Below, in pieces: positions 1-35,384 of a stretch of DNA of 64,000 nt. Position numbers and translations under genes: made by a program. The stretch covers positions 28,775,812 to 28,839,811 of the forward strand of contig NC_060259.1 in assembly GCF_921293095.1 (NCBI RefSeq). Direction: 5' to 3'. The notes under the pieces were generated by a model. That model was not told where the DNA came from and made no database searches. It worked only from the letters and a program-made list of their open reading frames with translations. Origin of the DNA: Ischnura elegans. Its lineage: Eukaryota; Arthropoda; Insecta; Odonata; Coenagrionidae. Numbering within the stretch: position 1 is the first letter of the stretch; each line of letters starts with the position of its first letter.

Positions 1-1262
1 TTTGAGATGCTCCTTACTTCTGTATTCGATATGACTACCGATAAAGCTGTATTCAGGGTCATTGAATACATGTTTCCCATGTTAAAGCTCCATTTGTTTG
101 TAGATTTCTCGTATGTACTTGGAGGATATCCTTGGAGCATATGGAAGAATGTTTTTTGAAAACTTAGATAAATCATTTCTCAGCTGTTCAATTGCTTGCT
201 TGCTTCAAGAGGGCAATTTCATTTCATTAAATCCCTTTAAATGTTATTTATTGGATAGGGTTTTTGGGAAAAATGATCATGCACGCGGCAAGTTTTTCAC
301 GAAAACCAATTTATGTCGTCAGATCTTTCCTGTAAAGGTTGATATTATGAATTTTTACATGAATATTGTGGTGAATTTTGTTTTGGGTATTATTTTTATC
401 TTGCATTCCAACGGTAAACTCTGTTATTTTTTTAGGTACAAAAATATATTCCGGGCTGTTACTGTTGACAACCGAAACTTAAGTCAAACAGTCAATGTAA
501 ATCCCTACTTACAGCAAATAATGTATAAATAGACATAATAAAAAATATTTAATTAGATAACAATGATGATTGTGCAATAACAAGGTAACATGAAATAAAA
601 TAAACTGAAATATTAACTAAAATTGTGAGATCAATGCAAAAATTCAATGAAATAATGTAGTGACAGTATGCAGAATATTACATAAATAATGGTTACAATA
701 GTCAAACCTATCCTCAGTTAATAAATAATAACAATGAATAAATAAGCAAGTTACAACGATAATACGATTAATAAGTTGTAAACTAAACCATACATTACTG
801 AACAACACAAATTTGGGGCTATTAACTGAAGCTGAACAACTTTTCTTCTAAGTTTATCCTAAAGGGAGGCCACTCTGTCTAAAAAGAAATTCACTGTTCC
901 GGGTACATTGTTGCACTCTCTTTGCATTCAGACCAGAGTGTTGTTTGCTTTTTAGTTGGTTCCATGATGTTGTTTCTCAACGAGATCTTTTGATCGAATG
1001 CATGAAGGGGCCTGGAACTGAATCTGATGAAGTATATCTGGACAGTCCATTTAGCAGCTTATGAAGCACAACAAGATGAGCGATGTTTCTGCTGTCTTAC
1101 AGAGTCTGTCAACCAAGTTCAAGGTATAAGTAATCGACTGGCACCAGGAGATACCAGAATCTAACTCCAACCATTTTTGTTTTTACTCGAACAATTTTTA
1201 TTTTTACTCCAACCATTCTATTGAACCTTCGTTGAATCCTCTCTGCAGTCCGGCAACTAAAA
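1..1262. other. AT-rich stretch with no recognisable gene
   Basis: I see no conserved coding sequence or transposon here. The longest open frame (113-532, + strand, 139 codons) has no motif I recognise, is hydrophobic and low in complexity, and lacks splice or coding signals. I regard it as a chance frame. Confidence 0.5.
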
Positions 1263-1263
1263 G

Positions 1264-1533
1264 TAGTCTGATGGCAGGCAGAAGGATCTAGCTAGGGGTA
1301 GGAGGTGAGATTGCCAGGTCAGAAAGAGAAACACCCACATCACTTGTAAACAAAAGGCTTCCGTAAAGAAAGGAGCCTAAAGAGACAATGACTGTGAAGG
1401 GCCAACAGAAGAACCCGTTGTTTTGTTGATGTAAAGAAAGGGCTTGTTTTGGTGCTTTATATGCATGTGATAGCGTTGTACGACTAGGCAATGATATGAA
1501 CTGCGTGTGGGGGACACTGATTGGCTGATAACC
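1264..1533 (+). repeat. Dispersed repeat, 5' half (family also at 13024-13400)
   Basis: This segment aligns along its length with 13024-13290. Shared landmarks include a gat-gca-ggcaga start, 'cacccacatcac', 'tgtaaaca', 'aaagaaagga' and 'atatgcatgtga'. It is not coding. The copy is broken at about 1533: the sequence that follows in the other copy reappears here only at about 3988, so roughly 2.45 kb was inserted into it. Confidence 0.7.
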
Positions 1534-1542
1534 TAGGCCTAG

Positions 1543-3862
1543 GTCCGTCGGGAAAGGTTCCGGCTTGCACTTTGAAAATGACTTGTACTGTACATATCTA
1601 TTGGAAATAATATAGAATGCAACACTGAATGCATCCTGGAGGTTCGTTCCTACTGAAGCCAATATGGCCGACCGTCCTTAACGGACAGTTCTCCCTGCTG
1701 ACAATCTAGCCTAGGCCGGCCATTTTGGTCGGTCTGGACTATACCCAAGTAACATTGACCGTTGGGCCTCGGTTGGGGAACCGTAGTTACGGTTGGCTCA
1801 TTGTGGGTGGATATGCCTACCAAATTCCGCTGTTGGCCCAACGCAGATATTGTTCGTTGGGCCAACGAAACGGTTTATGCTGTTGGCCCAACGGAAATCC
1901 CCAACGATGGCCCTACGAAATAGATTATCATTGGGCCACCGTTGGGACGTCATACCATTTTCTCAATTTCCGCCATGAGAGCTGCAAACAAAATTCCGAC
2001 AAGATCTTCAACGTAGAGATGGGCAAAATTCCATTGTAATCGATTCATCGTATCAAATGGTTATCGGATCGGTAGCATCTATTCATTAAAAAATAGGGAT
2101 GGCATAATCGCTTGCTTTGACAGTCAGTGCTACCGACTATGTGCAGGCAGAAGAATTATTTTAAGTTAATTTTTTAAGAATATATTATAAGTTAATTTTT
2201 GGAAATTATGTATAACTCTTTTTTAAGTAGGTAATGTTCTGCTAATTTTCTGGTGTTTTCAGCATGGTATTTGACATAAATGGTTCCAAGAAGCGGAGGC
2301 TTCTTTAATGCGACTTGTTAGTATATATGTCCCGGAGGGCACATGAAAAATTGTAGACTTATAAGATCTGTCTGTTTCGAGTCTAACTTAACCGATGGAA
2401 GTTCGATATGGGCCGTGAATAAGCACGATGTATACCTCGATTGCATACGTTGCAGGATACGGTTCACATGTTTCCCTAGCAACCTAACAACCAAGACTTG
2501 TTTGGTTGTAAGGGCTTTGTCTTTGTGATAGCAGTTTAATAAAACAAGTCGAGTGCTTCTAACAAAAATAAGGCATTGACCTCATTTGGTAAGTCTTACA
2601 AAACTGGCATTCCTAAAATCATGTTACCTTAAACAGATAGTTTCGTGGAATTTTAAACTTTTCATCATTAATTTAGATAGATTGATATGTATATTTTTTT
2701 CAGATTGTGGCATATCTAGTATAAGTGGAATTTTTAATGAAAACAGTGTTTCAATGGACAAAGTGAGTGATTTAGTCCTCTCTGAAGAGAATGAGATTGA
2801 ATTTGTATGAGTAAACCTAAATAACAACTGCACAATTATTATTTTATGGAAAATACATCAACTATTATACTCAATCAGTGTTTCTGTGATTCCTATTAAT
2901 ATCCCTAAATCTTGCACTTATTAATCCAATTAAGTAAAATGGACTAAACTTAACAATTTCGTTACCGAAGACCAGAGAATAGGAATTGTGAAGGCAATTG
3001 AATCAAATAACTCAGGGGTGTACATCTTGCAGTGTGACATGTTTGAAATTAAGGAGGATTTCTTTGAATCGCCTCTTAGAAGTGGTACCATTGGTATATT
3101 TGTAGTAAAAAATTAGTACCTGGATGCAAATTGCAGTCCACCCAGATTTTATCTAAGTGTGTTTTGTTGCCCTACAAAGAAGATGGACAGTTTTTGTGCG
3201 TGCCATATTGTAATATGGAAAGGTGCTGTTGAAATTTTCCTAATTTTGTCCCAATAAAAATTGTCCTAATTTGTGAAAATAAAAGTTGGGGACCTTCTGA
3301 ACTGATATTGATTTTTTGTTTTCCACTTATAACCACTGTAACCTTACTTTGTCCTATAGCATTGATTGTTAATGTATTTAATTTCATTTTGATTTATAGG
3401 GAGTTAAAGGTAAAGATTCTATCTACCGGTATCATATCAAGTGAGAAGGTAAATTAATTTAACTTTCATTCTATAAAAATGAGAAATGCCAGTAAAATAT
3501 AGCTTTTGTTGGGAAACGGATGGCAGAATTTAAAAGGGCCAACGGTGTATCGTTGGAGAGGGGTTGGCCTCTGGTTGGGAATACGAAGGCCCGACTGTAA
3601 TGCTCTGTTGGCCCATCGTTGGTTGGGATACGGTTGGCGAGGTGGCCAAATCATACCATGGGCCAACCGCTGTGTCCCACCATCTGCCAACAGAGGGCCA
3701 ACCAAAAATGTTACTTGGGTATAAGGCTGGGGATAACTGTTACTGACAGTCGAGACTTGCAGATGGTTTCGAGAGGAACGAGCGCGAGAGACTGGGCGCT
3801 TACAGTACAAGTCATTTTCAAAGAGCAAGCCAGAACCTTTCCAGACGGCGTGAAGCACCACC
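1543..3862. mobile_element. DNA element with long terminal inverted repeats, nested in an older repeat
   Basis: The arms run about 1543-1960 and 3500-3862 in opposite orientation. The outer parts share 'gaaaatgacttgtactgta' and an 'aaaggttc(c/t)ggcttgc' block. Further in, both have 'tatacccaagtaacatt' followed by many copies of GTTGGCCC / TTGGCCCAAC. The interior (1970-3500) has only short broken frames, for example 2586-2810 on +, with no domain I can name. It is probably a decayed or non-autonomous DNA transposon; the superfamily is not clear. The whole unit separates the two halves of the repeat at 1264-1533 and 3988-4085. Confidence 0.6.
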
Positions 3863-3987
3863 TGGTTGTCAATGTACAGAACAACGTCACTGAAAGAATA
3901 TAGAACCATATAGACTGATAATGAGAAACATATAGTCCAGACCTATATTATTTTTTAACAATAACCGGCATAGACCAGCAATTGAAC

Positions 3988-4085
3988 GATGCTGGTGCAG
4001 GGTTCTCTGCCCCTCCTTTTGCGCTGTCGTGGGACAACTCTCACCGGCCGGGTCTGTAGGTCATCAAAAAGGAACTTCTGATGCA
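3988..4085 (+). repeat. Dispersed repeat, 3' half, displaced by insertion
   Basis: It matches about 13295-13395: 'gggttctc', 'ccttttgc', 'gacaactc' and 'ggactgta/gggtctgta' occur in the same order. It completes the copy that begins at 1264. Confidence 0.6.
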
Positions 4086-4700
4086 ACTCCACAAAGTTAA
4101 TAGAAGAATATTCTACCACCTACTCCATCAATGTACAATATAAGGTCTTCAATGCTTCCATATTACTGAGTTACCTCGAGAAACGGAAAATGAAACCTAG
4201 AATTTATTTACCTTTCTGCATATGGCAATCATATGAGTGACAGGATTCAGTGTGGGGGTGAAGCTAATTACCAGAACCCTTATGATCTGAACACACTATA
4301 GATTACCATCTCCAAATTTATAATTATAGATCATGGTAGAGAGACATTGATGAAAATTGTGACTTGGCACTATTTAGTGTTCAGTTTCATCCCATTAGCT
4401 TAGCAGTAGTGGTCCAACATATCCAGACTTATCAAAGCCCTAAACAGTCCTCCTCATATGAGATATTTATAAACAACTTAACATCATTAGCATACAAAAG
4501 GTAATCATCTGAAAGAGATTCGTGCAAGTCAATAATGAATAGTGGAAACGGACTGGGTCAACGCCACCCCATAGGGAGAAATAAATTTGGAAGGTAGAGA
4601 AGCTGCAAATTTGACACAATGTCACCAATCTGGTGGATAACTTGCCATCTGTCACACTGCCTAGGTATGGACCTGTTCTGCTGAGGTTAAACAACACTTT
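4085..4700 (-). pseudogene. Decayed non-LTR retrotransposon reverse transcriptase fragment (Jockey/CR1-like)
   Basis: The minus strand can be read piecewise as an RT. Around 4440-4540 it gives LLYANDVKLFINI, a degraded form of the catalytic YADD box (Y-A-N-D here). Downstream (lower coordinates) come pieces typical of the thumb region: a W-K-A-N-G-M-K-L-N-T-N-K run, a 'GISFTPTLNP' stretch, and 'VEYSSINF'. Many stops and frameshifts interrupt it, so it is a dead fragment. The lower boundary adjoins the repeat ending near 4085. The family assignment is from motif style only. Confidence 0.6.
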
Positions 4701-5096
4701 CCACTTTGTGTTTGATGCATTTAAGGGTAGAGATCCTCAAATACTTTTGACATCAGATATGATTGATTGTATGCTTGTAGTGAAGTTAAGGATGTATTAA
4801 TAACCTATAAATCGGATTTTCCAGTATATTCCGGTTGCAGTCTGGGGTCAATGGGGACTCGTGATGGAGGCCCCCCCTCACTGGAGGATTTGGTTTCCCA
4901 TCCCCTCAGAAAATTTTAGGAAATTGTAAGCCCAGAAATGAATTTTGACGCTAATCTGGCTATTATAAACTGGATAAAATTTTTAAAATAAAATTTCATA
5001 AGAATAAGTACTGTGAAAACTGAGAACTTCAAAGCTTATACATAATATTTAATTATGTGTCATGGTTATATTATCTATTTACTGAATTCGTTTGTA

Positions 5097-5362
5097 CCCC
5101 TGATCCCAGAGTTGGATCTAGGCTTGTACCACAGGGGGTAGGATAATATGTTGAAGTAGATGACCACCATAAACATTTTACTTACAAAATGACCTACTAT
5201 ATGTGCACAGCAGAGTCTTTCTTAATCAAATAATTTGCCAAAAACCACTTTTTGAGTCTTGAAAATCCCAAATTTCCAATATCCCATCCCCCCCCTTCGG
5301 CAGGGGGAATTTGGCTTGCCCCCCCTTTGGTCTATACCTAGATCTGCCTCTGGTATCAGGCG
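5097..5362. mobile_element. MITE with about 45-bp terminal inverted repeats
   Basis: The ends are inverted copies: CCTGATCCCAGAG...GATCTAGG on the left and, reverse-complemented, CCTGATACCAGAG...GATCTAGG on the right. G-rich and C-rich blocks follow inside. About 270 bp, no coding capacity. Target-site duplication not resolved. Confidence 0.55.
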
Positions 5363-5369
5363 TAACACT

Positions 5370-7251
5370 CCCGGTTTTGCAATAGTAGATCATTTCTTAT
5401 CTGTGTTTGCATTTTGCACAATATATTGAAAATAGAAACTCAATCAAAATATATATAAACAGAAAAAAACATTATTGTAGAAAGAAGAAAGAACCACACA
5501 GCAAGTTGGCTAAGAGCACATCACAGTGCGGTATTTTTTTTAACTATTTAAATGAAAATAAGAATATTTCAACCTTTCTGAATCTGTATCTAAACTCTCA
5601 GTGTGTAGCGAATCGGTACAGGAGCCACCATTCTTTTTTTAGTCAGGCACTCAAGTTTTATGAGATGATATTAACATAAAAGAGTTTTTTTCATCTGCTC
5701 ATTTCTTTTCTGCGCACTGATTTTGTAAACATGTTTCATATTAAGGATTTAAAAGAGGATGAAACTCTCTCACTAACCAAACCAACATTCACTGAACTAC
5801 TTAGGATTTTGCTGTGTGAGGAAGCTATCCCATAGCATAAATATGGCAGCACTGTAGTTTGCGAGGATGTTATCACTTTCTCCACCTCCTTCCATGTATC
5901 CAGTTTGCATTGAAATGCTAAATGCAATGAAATCTTTCGATGAAATTGTGTCATTTTTTGTTTATGTAGCAAAAATAAATTCCCCCTGTAAAGCATCTTC
6001 CTCCTCCTTCCATGAAAACGTCATTACTGTTTTGAAGCCAAATTTTCCCATTAGCATATATGGTTGCACTGAAAATAAAATGTACCATTGATACTCGATA
6101 GTTACTGAGTGTAAACTACCTCCTTAAGCTGCCTTTGCTAAATAATGCTGCATATCATGGAATCGGGGGTTGTGTGTTTGGGGATATTTTGATTTAAGGA
6201 ATTCCTGTGGTATCAAGGAATTTATTGATGGATGATAATTTGTTCTCTGTTGTTGCTATAGATATCATGTTCATTTCTTCGTATGGCATTCTCAACTTAG
6301 TGTGGATGTGATGGTTTATAATTAATAATTTTGCACCATTGTAATTTTAGTATATTCTTGGATCAGTAAATGATTTAACCCTTCATTTATTTGTTAGTGT
6401 CTTTAATTTCCCTCGAAAATGAGTATTCATTAAACAACGAGATATCCCATTGGCGTTACAAAATTGATAGAAATTACCTCGCAATCCTGGAAAAAAGTAT
6501 TATCTCTCAATTAACAGTGCGATAAGCGAGTGGTTAGACCGTTTAGTGCAGATTAAAATTTTTAAGAATCAAAATATAAAATGCAAGACTTGTTGGCCTG
6601 TTTATCAAAAGACAAAACGGAAATATTCATCTTTTGTTGAGTCGACCTTCGCCATTTTCAATTTTTATCTTGACGTATATTAAAAGATGACCTGTTCCTT
6701 TTAACGTTTCATTTGCTATAATTCATGCAGCTTAAGTAATTATTAATGACTGAAAATATTAATATTTGGAGAAGGTAATATCTTCGGCCGACGAAAACTC
6801 TTGTGCCATGTAATTTTGCCGTGTATTAATGAGTAAATAGTTACACGAAATTAGGCAATTTTAAATTTCGAGGGCATGGTGATAGCAGCGCCTCTTGCCG
6901 CCTTTTGTCTTCAATCTGCGTTCTTTCAAGCGTAATTCTATTGCTATCTACAAAACTCAGAGATCTTAAAGTTTTGGCTGTTAACTTCGAAATAATTTTA
7001 AGTATTTTCCTGATTGGTGATATTACATGATCATTGATATAAACAAATAAAAAATTCATATAAATTTACCTTGTGTATGAAAAAATTACGTCGCAAGCGC
7101 TTCAAGTGAAAGTAGCAGCGCGTTGCGCTGTTAATGAACTTATTTGGGGCAATGTTGAGTTTTTAAATGCTAGCAATTTATGGGGTTTATATAGTATTAT
7201 TATTTTAGTGTAATACCATTTTTGTCTGTGATAGTAATGATATTAATCAGT
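5370..7251. other. Upstream region of the HDHD5 gene; no other gene seen
   Basis: This region is AT-rich with short chance frames only. The HDHD5 promoter and 5' UTR should lie in its right-hand part (about 7050-7251), because the first coding exon starts at 7252. I see no clear TATA box. The local GC-containing patch around 7085-7130 may mark the promoter, which is inference. Confidence 0.4.
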
Positions 7252-30763
<23,512 letters not shown>

Positions 30764-30850
30764 GAAACTATTAATTCAATGAATTTTATGGTGTAAAAAA
30801 ATGAGTTTTATTGAATGGAAGTTATCATTTGTGTCATGAATTGCCAAATG

Positions 30851-30856
30851 AATAAA
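30851..30856 (+). terminator. HDHD5: HDHD5 polyadenylation signal AATAAA
   Basis: A canonical AATAAA lies 88 bp past the HDHD5 stop codon, implying a short 3' UTR. Confidence 0.7.
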
Positions 30857-32450
30857 GATATTGTTTTCAAGTCTTTATAGTTTTTCTTAAAGTAGTTTCT
30901 GGCATTGTGATTTAAAGCTAAATGTGTTCTTTTAAACTGATGAAGAACTAATCCTACATAGAGCCAGCTGACAGGATGATATGTAAATGGTAGCATAAGA
31001 TGTAGAAAGATGGAATAGATAACAAATTTGTGAAAAGTATCTCCTCACTGTTCTCATAAAATGTACTAGCTTCATTTTGAAAGTGTTGCAAAAGCCTTTA
31101 ATTCCTTTGGGCATAAATTATGATGAAATGGAAGAATTTTCAGACCCAGCATGATGAAAGGAATTCTGTAGATAAGACCACGTCTGAATCTGAATTTATA
31201 TCCTAGTAATTGCTGAAATTTTGTTTGAAATTTAATTGCTTATTGGAACAGAGTTGTCAGTGCTATAGTTGCTATACAGACTGTGTTAGATGGTACATTT
31301 AGGCATGGTCCCCTTGATAGCTTTCACTTCTCAATTCATTTGTTCTCTGTTTGCACGTAATCAACTCATTACAATGTTATTATTCTCTTTGATTCTAGCC
31401 ACTATTGTGTACACAAATGATCAGCTTTTTATTCTGCCACATAGCCATCATCTACATCCCCTCCCCCTACCCTCTTGGTTTATGATGCAGCAGATGTGGT
31501 GAATTGAAAATGACTACCAAGTAAATGCGATGGTGGTTGGCGTAACATGGTGAAACTCCTTCATGATGCACAAAGGTTAAGAAAACAGCTAAGTCTTTTC
31601 TTAACCTTTGGACTACCATGTAGTCAAAACTTGCATATTTTAAACCAATTTCATTACAAATATAATTAATTTCAATGAAGGTCACCTGACATGATATTGC
31701 TTTGATATGACTTCAAAAAGATAAGGATGATGTAACTTTTTTAATCCCAAATGAAATTTTTATTTGTTAATTACTGTTATAACTATTCTTTCTGTTAAGG
31801 TAGGTTTGTAGGGAATGAATCTTACAACTTTTTCCCTTTTTGTACTGGATTTCCCCCTTCAACTTAAAAATTTTCCATCTTTAATCTTTTTATGATAAAT
31901 CTTTATGCCATTTGTCTTGAAAATTTTATGCAGCCTTTACACTTAAACCTGCATACCTATTTGGTACCGACCGGTTTGAATGCTAGGTATCCCACGAACT
32001 TCACAGATTCTAACAGTACTATATGCTATAAAATTCTGTCACCCAAATTAGAAGACCAATATCTAAAAGACCGCTCCTCCTCCTCCTGTCCCTCGCTGGG
32101 TACGCCCATGGACAGACTTCTTATCCAATACAATACTTTTCTGTCAGTTGAATAACTAATGAGAAGAAGATAGTTGATAAATATTCCTTACGAATAAATG
32201 AATGTTTGTATTTTTATAATTATTGTGCAAGCATCATAATTTTTCATTTGCATTTCATCTTGCGTCATTATGGAGCATTTTCTTTTTGCTGTTAAGCAAA
32301 TAAGTGCATGGATTAAAATGCATCAGCAAATTCTTTCGTATACAATGGTTTTTGGTTTATACCTAAAAGTTTAGTCTCCTAAAATTGTAAGAATGCAGGT
32401 AGAAGTATACATCAAGTCAAATAATGATATTAACATTATTGTCACAAACA
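30857..32450. other. Spacer between two convergent genes
   Basis: It holds the 3' flank of HDHD5 and the 3' flank of the lipocalin gene. It contains a perfect 15-bp inverted repeat at 31571-31610 and a short MITE end at about 32090-32110. No coding sequence is seen. Confidence 0.6.
31571..31610. repeat. Perfect 15-bp inverted repeat with 10-base loop
   Basis: caaaggttaagaaaa (31571-31585) is exactly inverted at 31596-31610. It lies in the convergent spacer, 715 bp beyond the HDHD5 polyadenylation signal. Confidence 0.75.
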
Positions 32451-32454
32451 TAGG

Positions 32455-32460
32455 TTTATT
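32455..32460 (-). terminator. Lipocalin polyadenylation signal AATAAA
   Basis: TTTATT on the plus strand is AATAAA on the gene's strand, 421 bp past the stop codon. It is the first canonical hexamer I see downstream. Confidence 0.5.
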
Positions 32461-32880
32461 GTAGTTATAAAATCAACAGCAGTTATATCCCTCCCACAAA
32501 TCTGGAAGACTGAAGTAGACATGTATCGGAGATATGAGGAGTGAACATATACTTAGTTACTAATGACTAGTAATGACATTTCTGGTGAATCAAGCTGGAA
32601 GAACAAAATATAGTTGATAATTGAAAAATTACTGATATGCAATTCACTACCCTCAAAAAATTACAAGCTCAAGTACCCTTCAATGCTTTTCGATGGTGGC
32701 AAAATTTCACTTGTTAAATTTTCCATTTGAGAGCATAAAAGCACAATTCTCTCTTGTCAACTCCAACATAATTTAATAATGCATGAAGGCACAGCAAAAG
32801 ATCAAGTGCCTATTTCTATCCCTTTGGTTTACCCAGCAAAAAATAGAGGTAACAGTAGTACATTTTTATCCATGTGGAGT

Positions 32881-33171
32881 TTATGGCAACCATTCCGCAT
32901 CTGAATCTGGTGAAGATATTCGTTCATTTTCAGCAGTAGAACTTGCGAGCGTGTGGTAAACCTTCTTTGCTCCCATTGCTGCGGCTTCAATTCCATCACC
33001 AAGTACATCACCAGCTCTTCTTACAACTCCTGCTACACTTCCTGGTGTTAAAGTGTCCTCATCTATATTGATTTTTACTCCATCCCCTGAGGCATTGACT
33101 CTGCAGTTACTCTGCTCAATGATACTCAGATCATGAGGATCAATTCCCAGAGTGTTAAGGCGGGTGCGTGC
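32881..33171 (-). CDS. Lipocalin exon 5 (last Cys and C-terminal tail)
   Basis: The acceptor is tctttag|GCA. It encodes 96 residues: ARTRLNTLGIDPHDL, Cys189, then a tail with TPGSVAGVVRRAGDVLGDGI and AAAMGAKKVYHTLASS, predicted amphipathic helical, ending EWLP-stop at 32881-32883. Confidence 0.9.
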   Translation of the reverse strand, partial: ARTRLNTLGIDPHDLSIIEQSNCRVNASGDGVKINIDEDTLTPGSVAGVVRRAGDVLGDGIEAAAMGAKKVYHTLASSTAENERISSPDSDAEWLP

Positions 33172-35378
33172 CTAAAGAGAAAATTTCATTTGCTATTTAT
33201 ACTGAATCAGGTAATAAATTTTAATGACCTTAAGTGTTTTCTACACATCCTCTAACACAGCCCAGTTTTATTAGGTCTAGTAAAAATTGTGTGAAGTACA
33301 TATAATGAAGGTATAAAATTAAAACACCCATTAATCAGAAATAACTTGCTTCACTGTGCCTTTTCGTAATTTCAAGTTTCATATAAACTACATCATTTTA
33401 CAGTAAACGCTCACTAAAAATCTTAAAATTGGTAGTTACTATTTGCTAGAACCTTTAGCATCTGCCGGTACCTTAACATCATCTAAATAACCTTTATGTA
33501 CAATATTATGACCACTTAAACTATGTAATGATCTGGTATCCTGGGCTTGACTATTTCTGTTATTTGCAATCCTTGTATAGTCTGCATCTTGAAAGGATGG
33601 GGTATGGAGACGGTTATAGATCAGGAGCAAAAATCAATAGTTATCCCATGTACACTATTGTTCGCATAGTCTAACTTAAAAATCACCACAGGGTGGCTAA
33701 GTAACACTACTTGAATGCTAAGTTCATGAGTCACCTTTATAATGCCAAGCATGAGTTGAATCCACTAAAAGGCAATATTTTCCCCAGTGGATGAAGAAAC
33801 TAGTCTACAAATATTACAAGTATGTAGTTTAATTTTGCAGAGGTGATCAATATTTTTCCTATGAGTAAGCCAATACATTTCATCATTAGAGTCTCTGTAA
33901 ATTTTCTGATTTTTAAGTTTAAGTATTTAACGCCCAATTTCTTTCATTGTCAGTTGACAAAAAAGAGGATTACCATATTGCAATATATGTTGTGAAATTT
34001 CCATGAAAAAATTTCCTTAATTTCTCTAAGGTCCCTCTTTTAAATGCCCATCAAGGACAGGGTTGTCTCTATCAGTAATGTTGAGGTGCTACTACTAGCT
34101 CAAATTTCTCTTCACAAGGAGTCATTAGCTAATTAAAATTTGCATTCAACTCACCTTGTCAATATACATTCTGTCCAGCACAGGAGTTCGTGACAAAATA
34201 GATGTAGACTGTCGATGAGCAAAAGCCAGTCTCTGGCAAGTAAACACTGTTGCAAAATTGTCATAATCTGTTGCAATAATCTTATATGATGCAGATCCAG
34301 CAACACCTGGTTTTCAAACAACAACATTATTAATATATGTGACGTTAATAAGCTAAAAAAATTAAAAATCACACCATGTACTGTTATCAGAAACTTACTT
34401 AAGGGGAACCTCACGGTCATATCAGCTGGATTGGTATGATTCTTCATACGAAGTGCACCAGTATAAACATATGCATGATCAACATTAGTCAATCCCAATA
34501 AAAAGTGTTCACTTGCTTGAATTACGCGATATTCTCCAGGTTCTTCTCCAGTGGTGAAGTTATAATATATACACTTACTGGCTGTTGATGTCTTCTGGAT
34601 TACATACCATTTGCCTAGAAACTAAATTAAGGGTTGGTTGGTTACAGGAATAATATGTACAACACAATGATTAATGAAATAAGTTTTAAAAATATTGTAA
34701 ACAATAAATTGCATCAAACTGTGATGAATTTTACAAAATTCTACCACCATTCCAATCATTAGAGAAAATCATTGAGAAAGTAAAAAATCAGCTGGCATGC
34801 AAACCCAGAGAAAAATATATGTACCATGGAGGGACTTAAAATGCCCTAAAGGTGTATTAAAGTGAGCATTAAGCACTGTCACATAAGAATTTACTTCAGT
34901 AAACTATGATGCAGCAGTATAAGACCATGGAGACAGCTCTAATGTATTACCACATCATGCTGCATCGAGTTTAGCATGGCACCAGCAGAACTGAAACATG
35001 GCTATGTGAAATGGCAGAAAATGAACACTAACTAAAAACTGTGAACAATTGCAAAAAGGCTTGATCTGCACTAAAGCCCTAACTGTTTCATAACAGTGCT
35101 GTGAAACAGTTTATATTGGTTGTGTTTATCTCACCAAGCCAAGCAAAGCAGATTTCATTGGTAAACCTAATAATAGTTGCTGCACAACTTTTACAAACAC
35201 ATCTGGCCCTAAAATAAATACATTTCTGAGTAATTATCTACAATCTAATATTTACCTTGTTCATTTGAAAGTTTGGCATTGCCTCTATCTGTGGACATGA
35301 TCCAAGGTGATACGTATGGCTCCATGCTGTGTGGAGCACAGCAAACAGTACCACGACTGAAATCATCTTCACTATCAT
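32881..35378 (-). CDS. Secreted lipocalin, apolipoprotein D type (4 coding exons, complete)
   Basis: Join 35378-35256, 34621-34399, 34306-34155, 33171-32881; all introns are GT-AG and phases agree, giving 262 residues. A signal peptide occupies about residues 1-20 (hydrophobic SVVVLFAVL). Mature lipocalin: GSCP, then the first signature FLGKWY (G44-x-W46), and the second signature TDYDNFATVF (128-137). Cys28, Cys58, Cys139 and Cys189 fit the two disulfides of apolipoprotein D/Lazarillo-type lipocalins. N-glycosylation sites: N62-F-T, N102-H-T, N192-A-S. The barrel binds small hydrophobic ligands such as lipids or pheromone-like molecules; the ligand here is unknown. After Cys189 there is a long tail, residues about 195-262, absent from typical ApoD (about 190 residues). 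No disabling change is seen. Confidence 0.92.
34155..34306 (-). CDS. Lipocalin exon 4 (TDYD signature)
   Basis: The acceptor is aaaccag|GT, completing S116; the donor is AAG|gtgagt. It encodes ATDYDNFATVFTCQRL and the helix-proximal ILSRTPVLDRMYIDK. The preceding intron is only 92 bp. Confidence 0.92.
34399..34621 (-). CDS. Lipocalin exon 3 (GxW signature)
   Basis: The acceptor is aatttag|TTT and the donor TTAA|gtaagt (phase 1). It encodes FLGKWYVIQKTS, the glycosylation site NFT, and the strands through TVRFPL. Confidence 0.92.
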
Positions 35379-35384
35379 TGCGAT
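35256..35384 (-). CDS. Lipocalin exon 2 (signal peptide, start codon)
   Basis: The acceptor is ttctgcag|ATCGCA, with the ATG at 35378-35376 (so 6 bases of 5' UTR in this exon); the donor is AAG|gtaaat. It encodes MIVKMISVVVLFAVL... through YHLGSCPQIEAMPNFQMNK. Confidence 0.9.

Noticed and set aside
113-532. 139-codon open frame on +
   Set aside because: No domain, no splice or start context, low-complexity hydrophobic content; frames of this size occur by chance in the window.
6749-6777. ATG plus donor as alternative HDHD5 first exon
   Set aside because: It would end in phase 2, which breaks the frame of the next exon; the 7252 exon fits phase 0.
6841-7059. 72-codon frame on -, upstream of HDHD5
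   Set aside because: No similarity recognised; it overlaps the probable HDHD5 promoter region.
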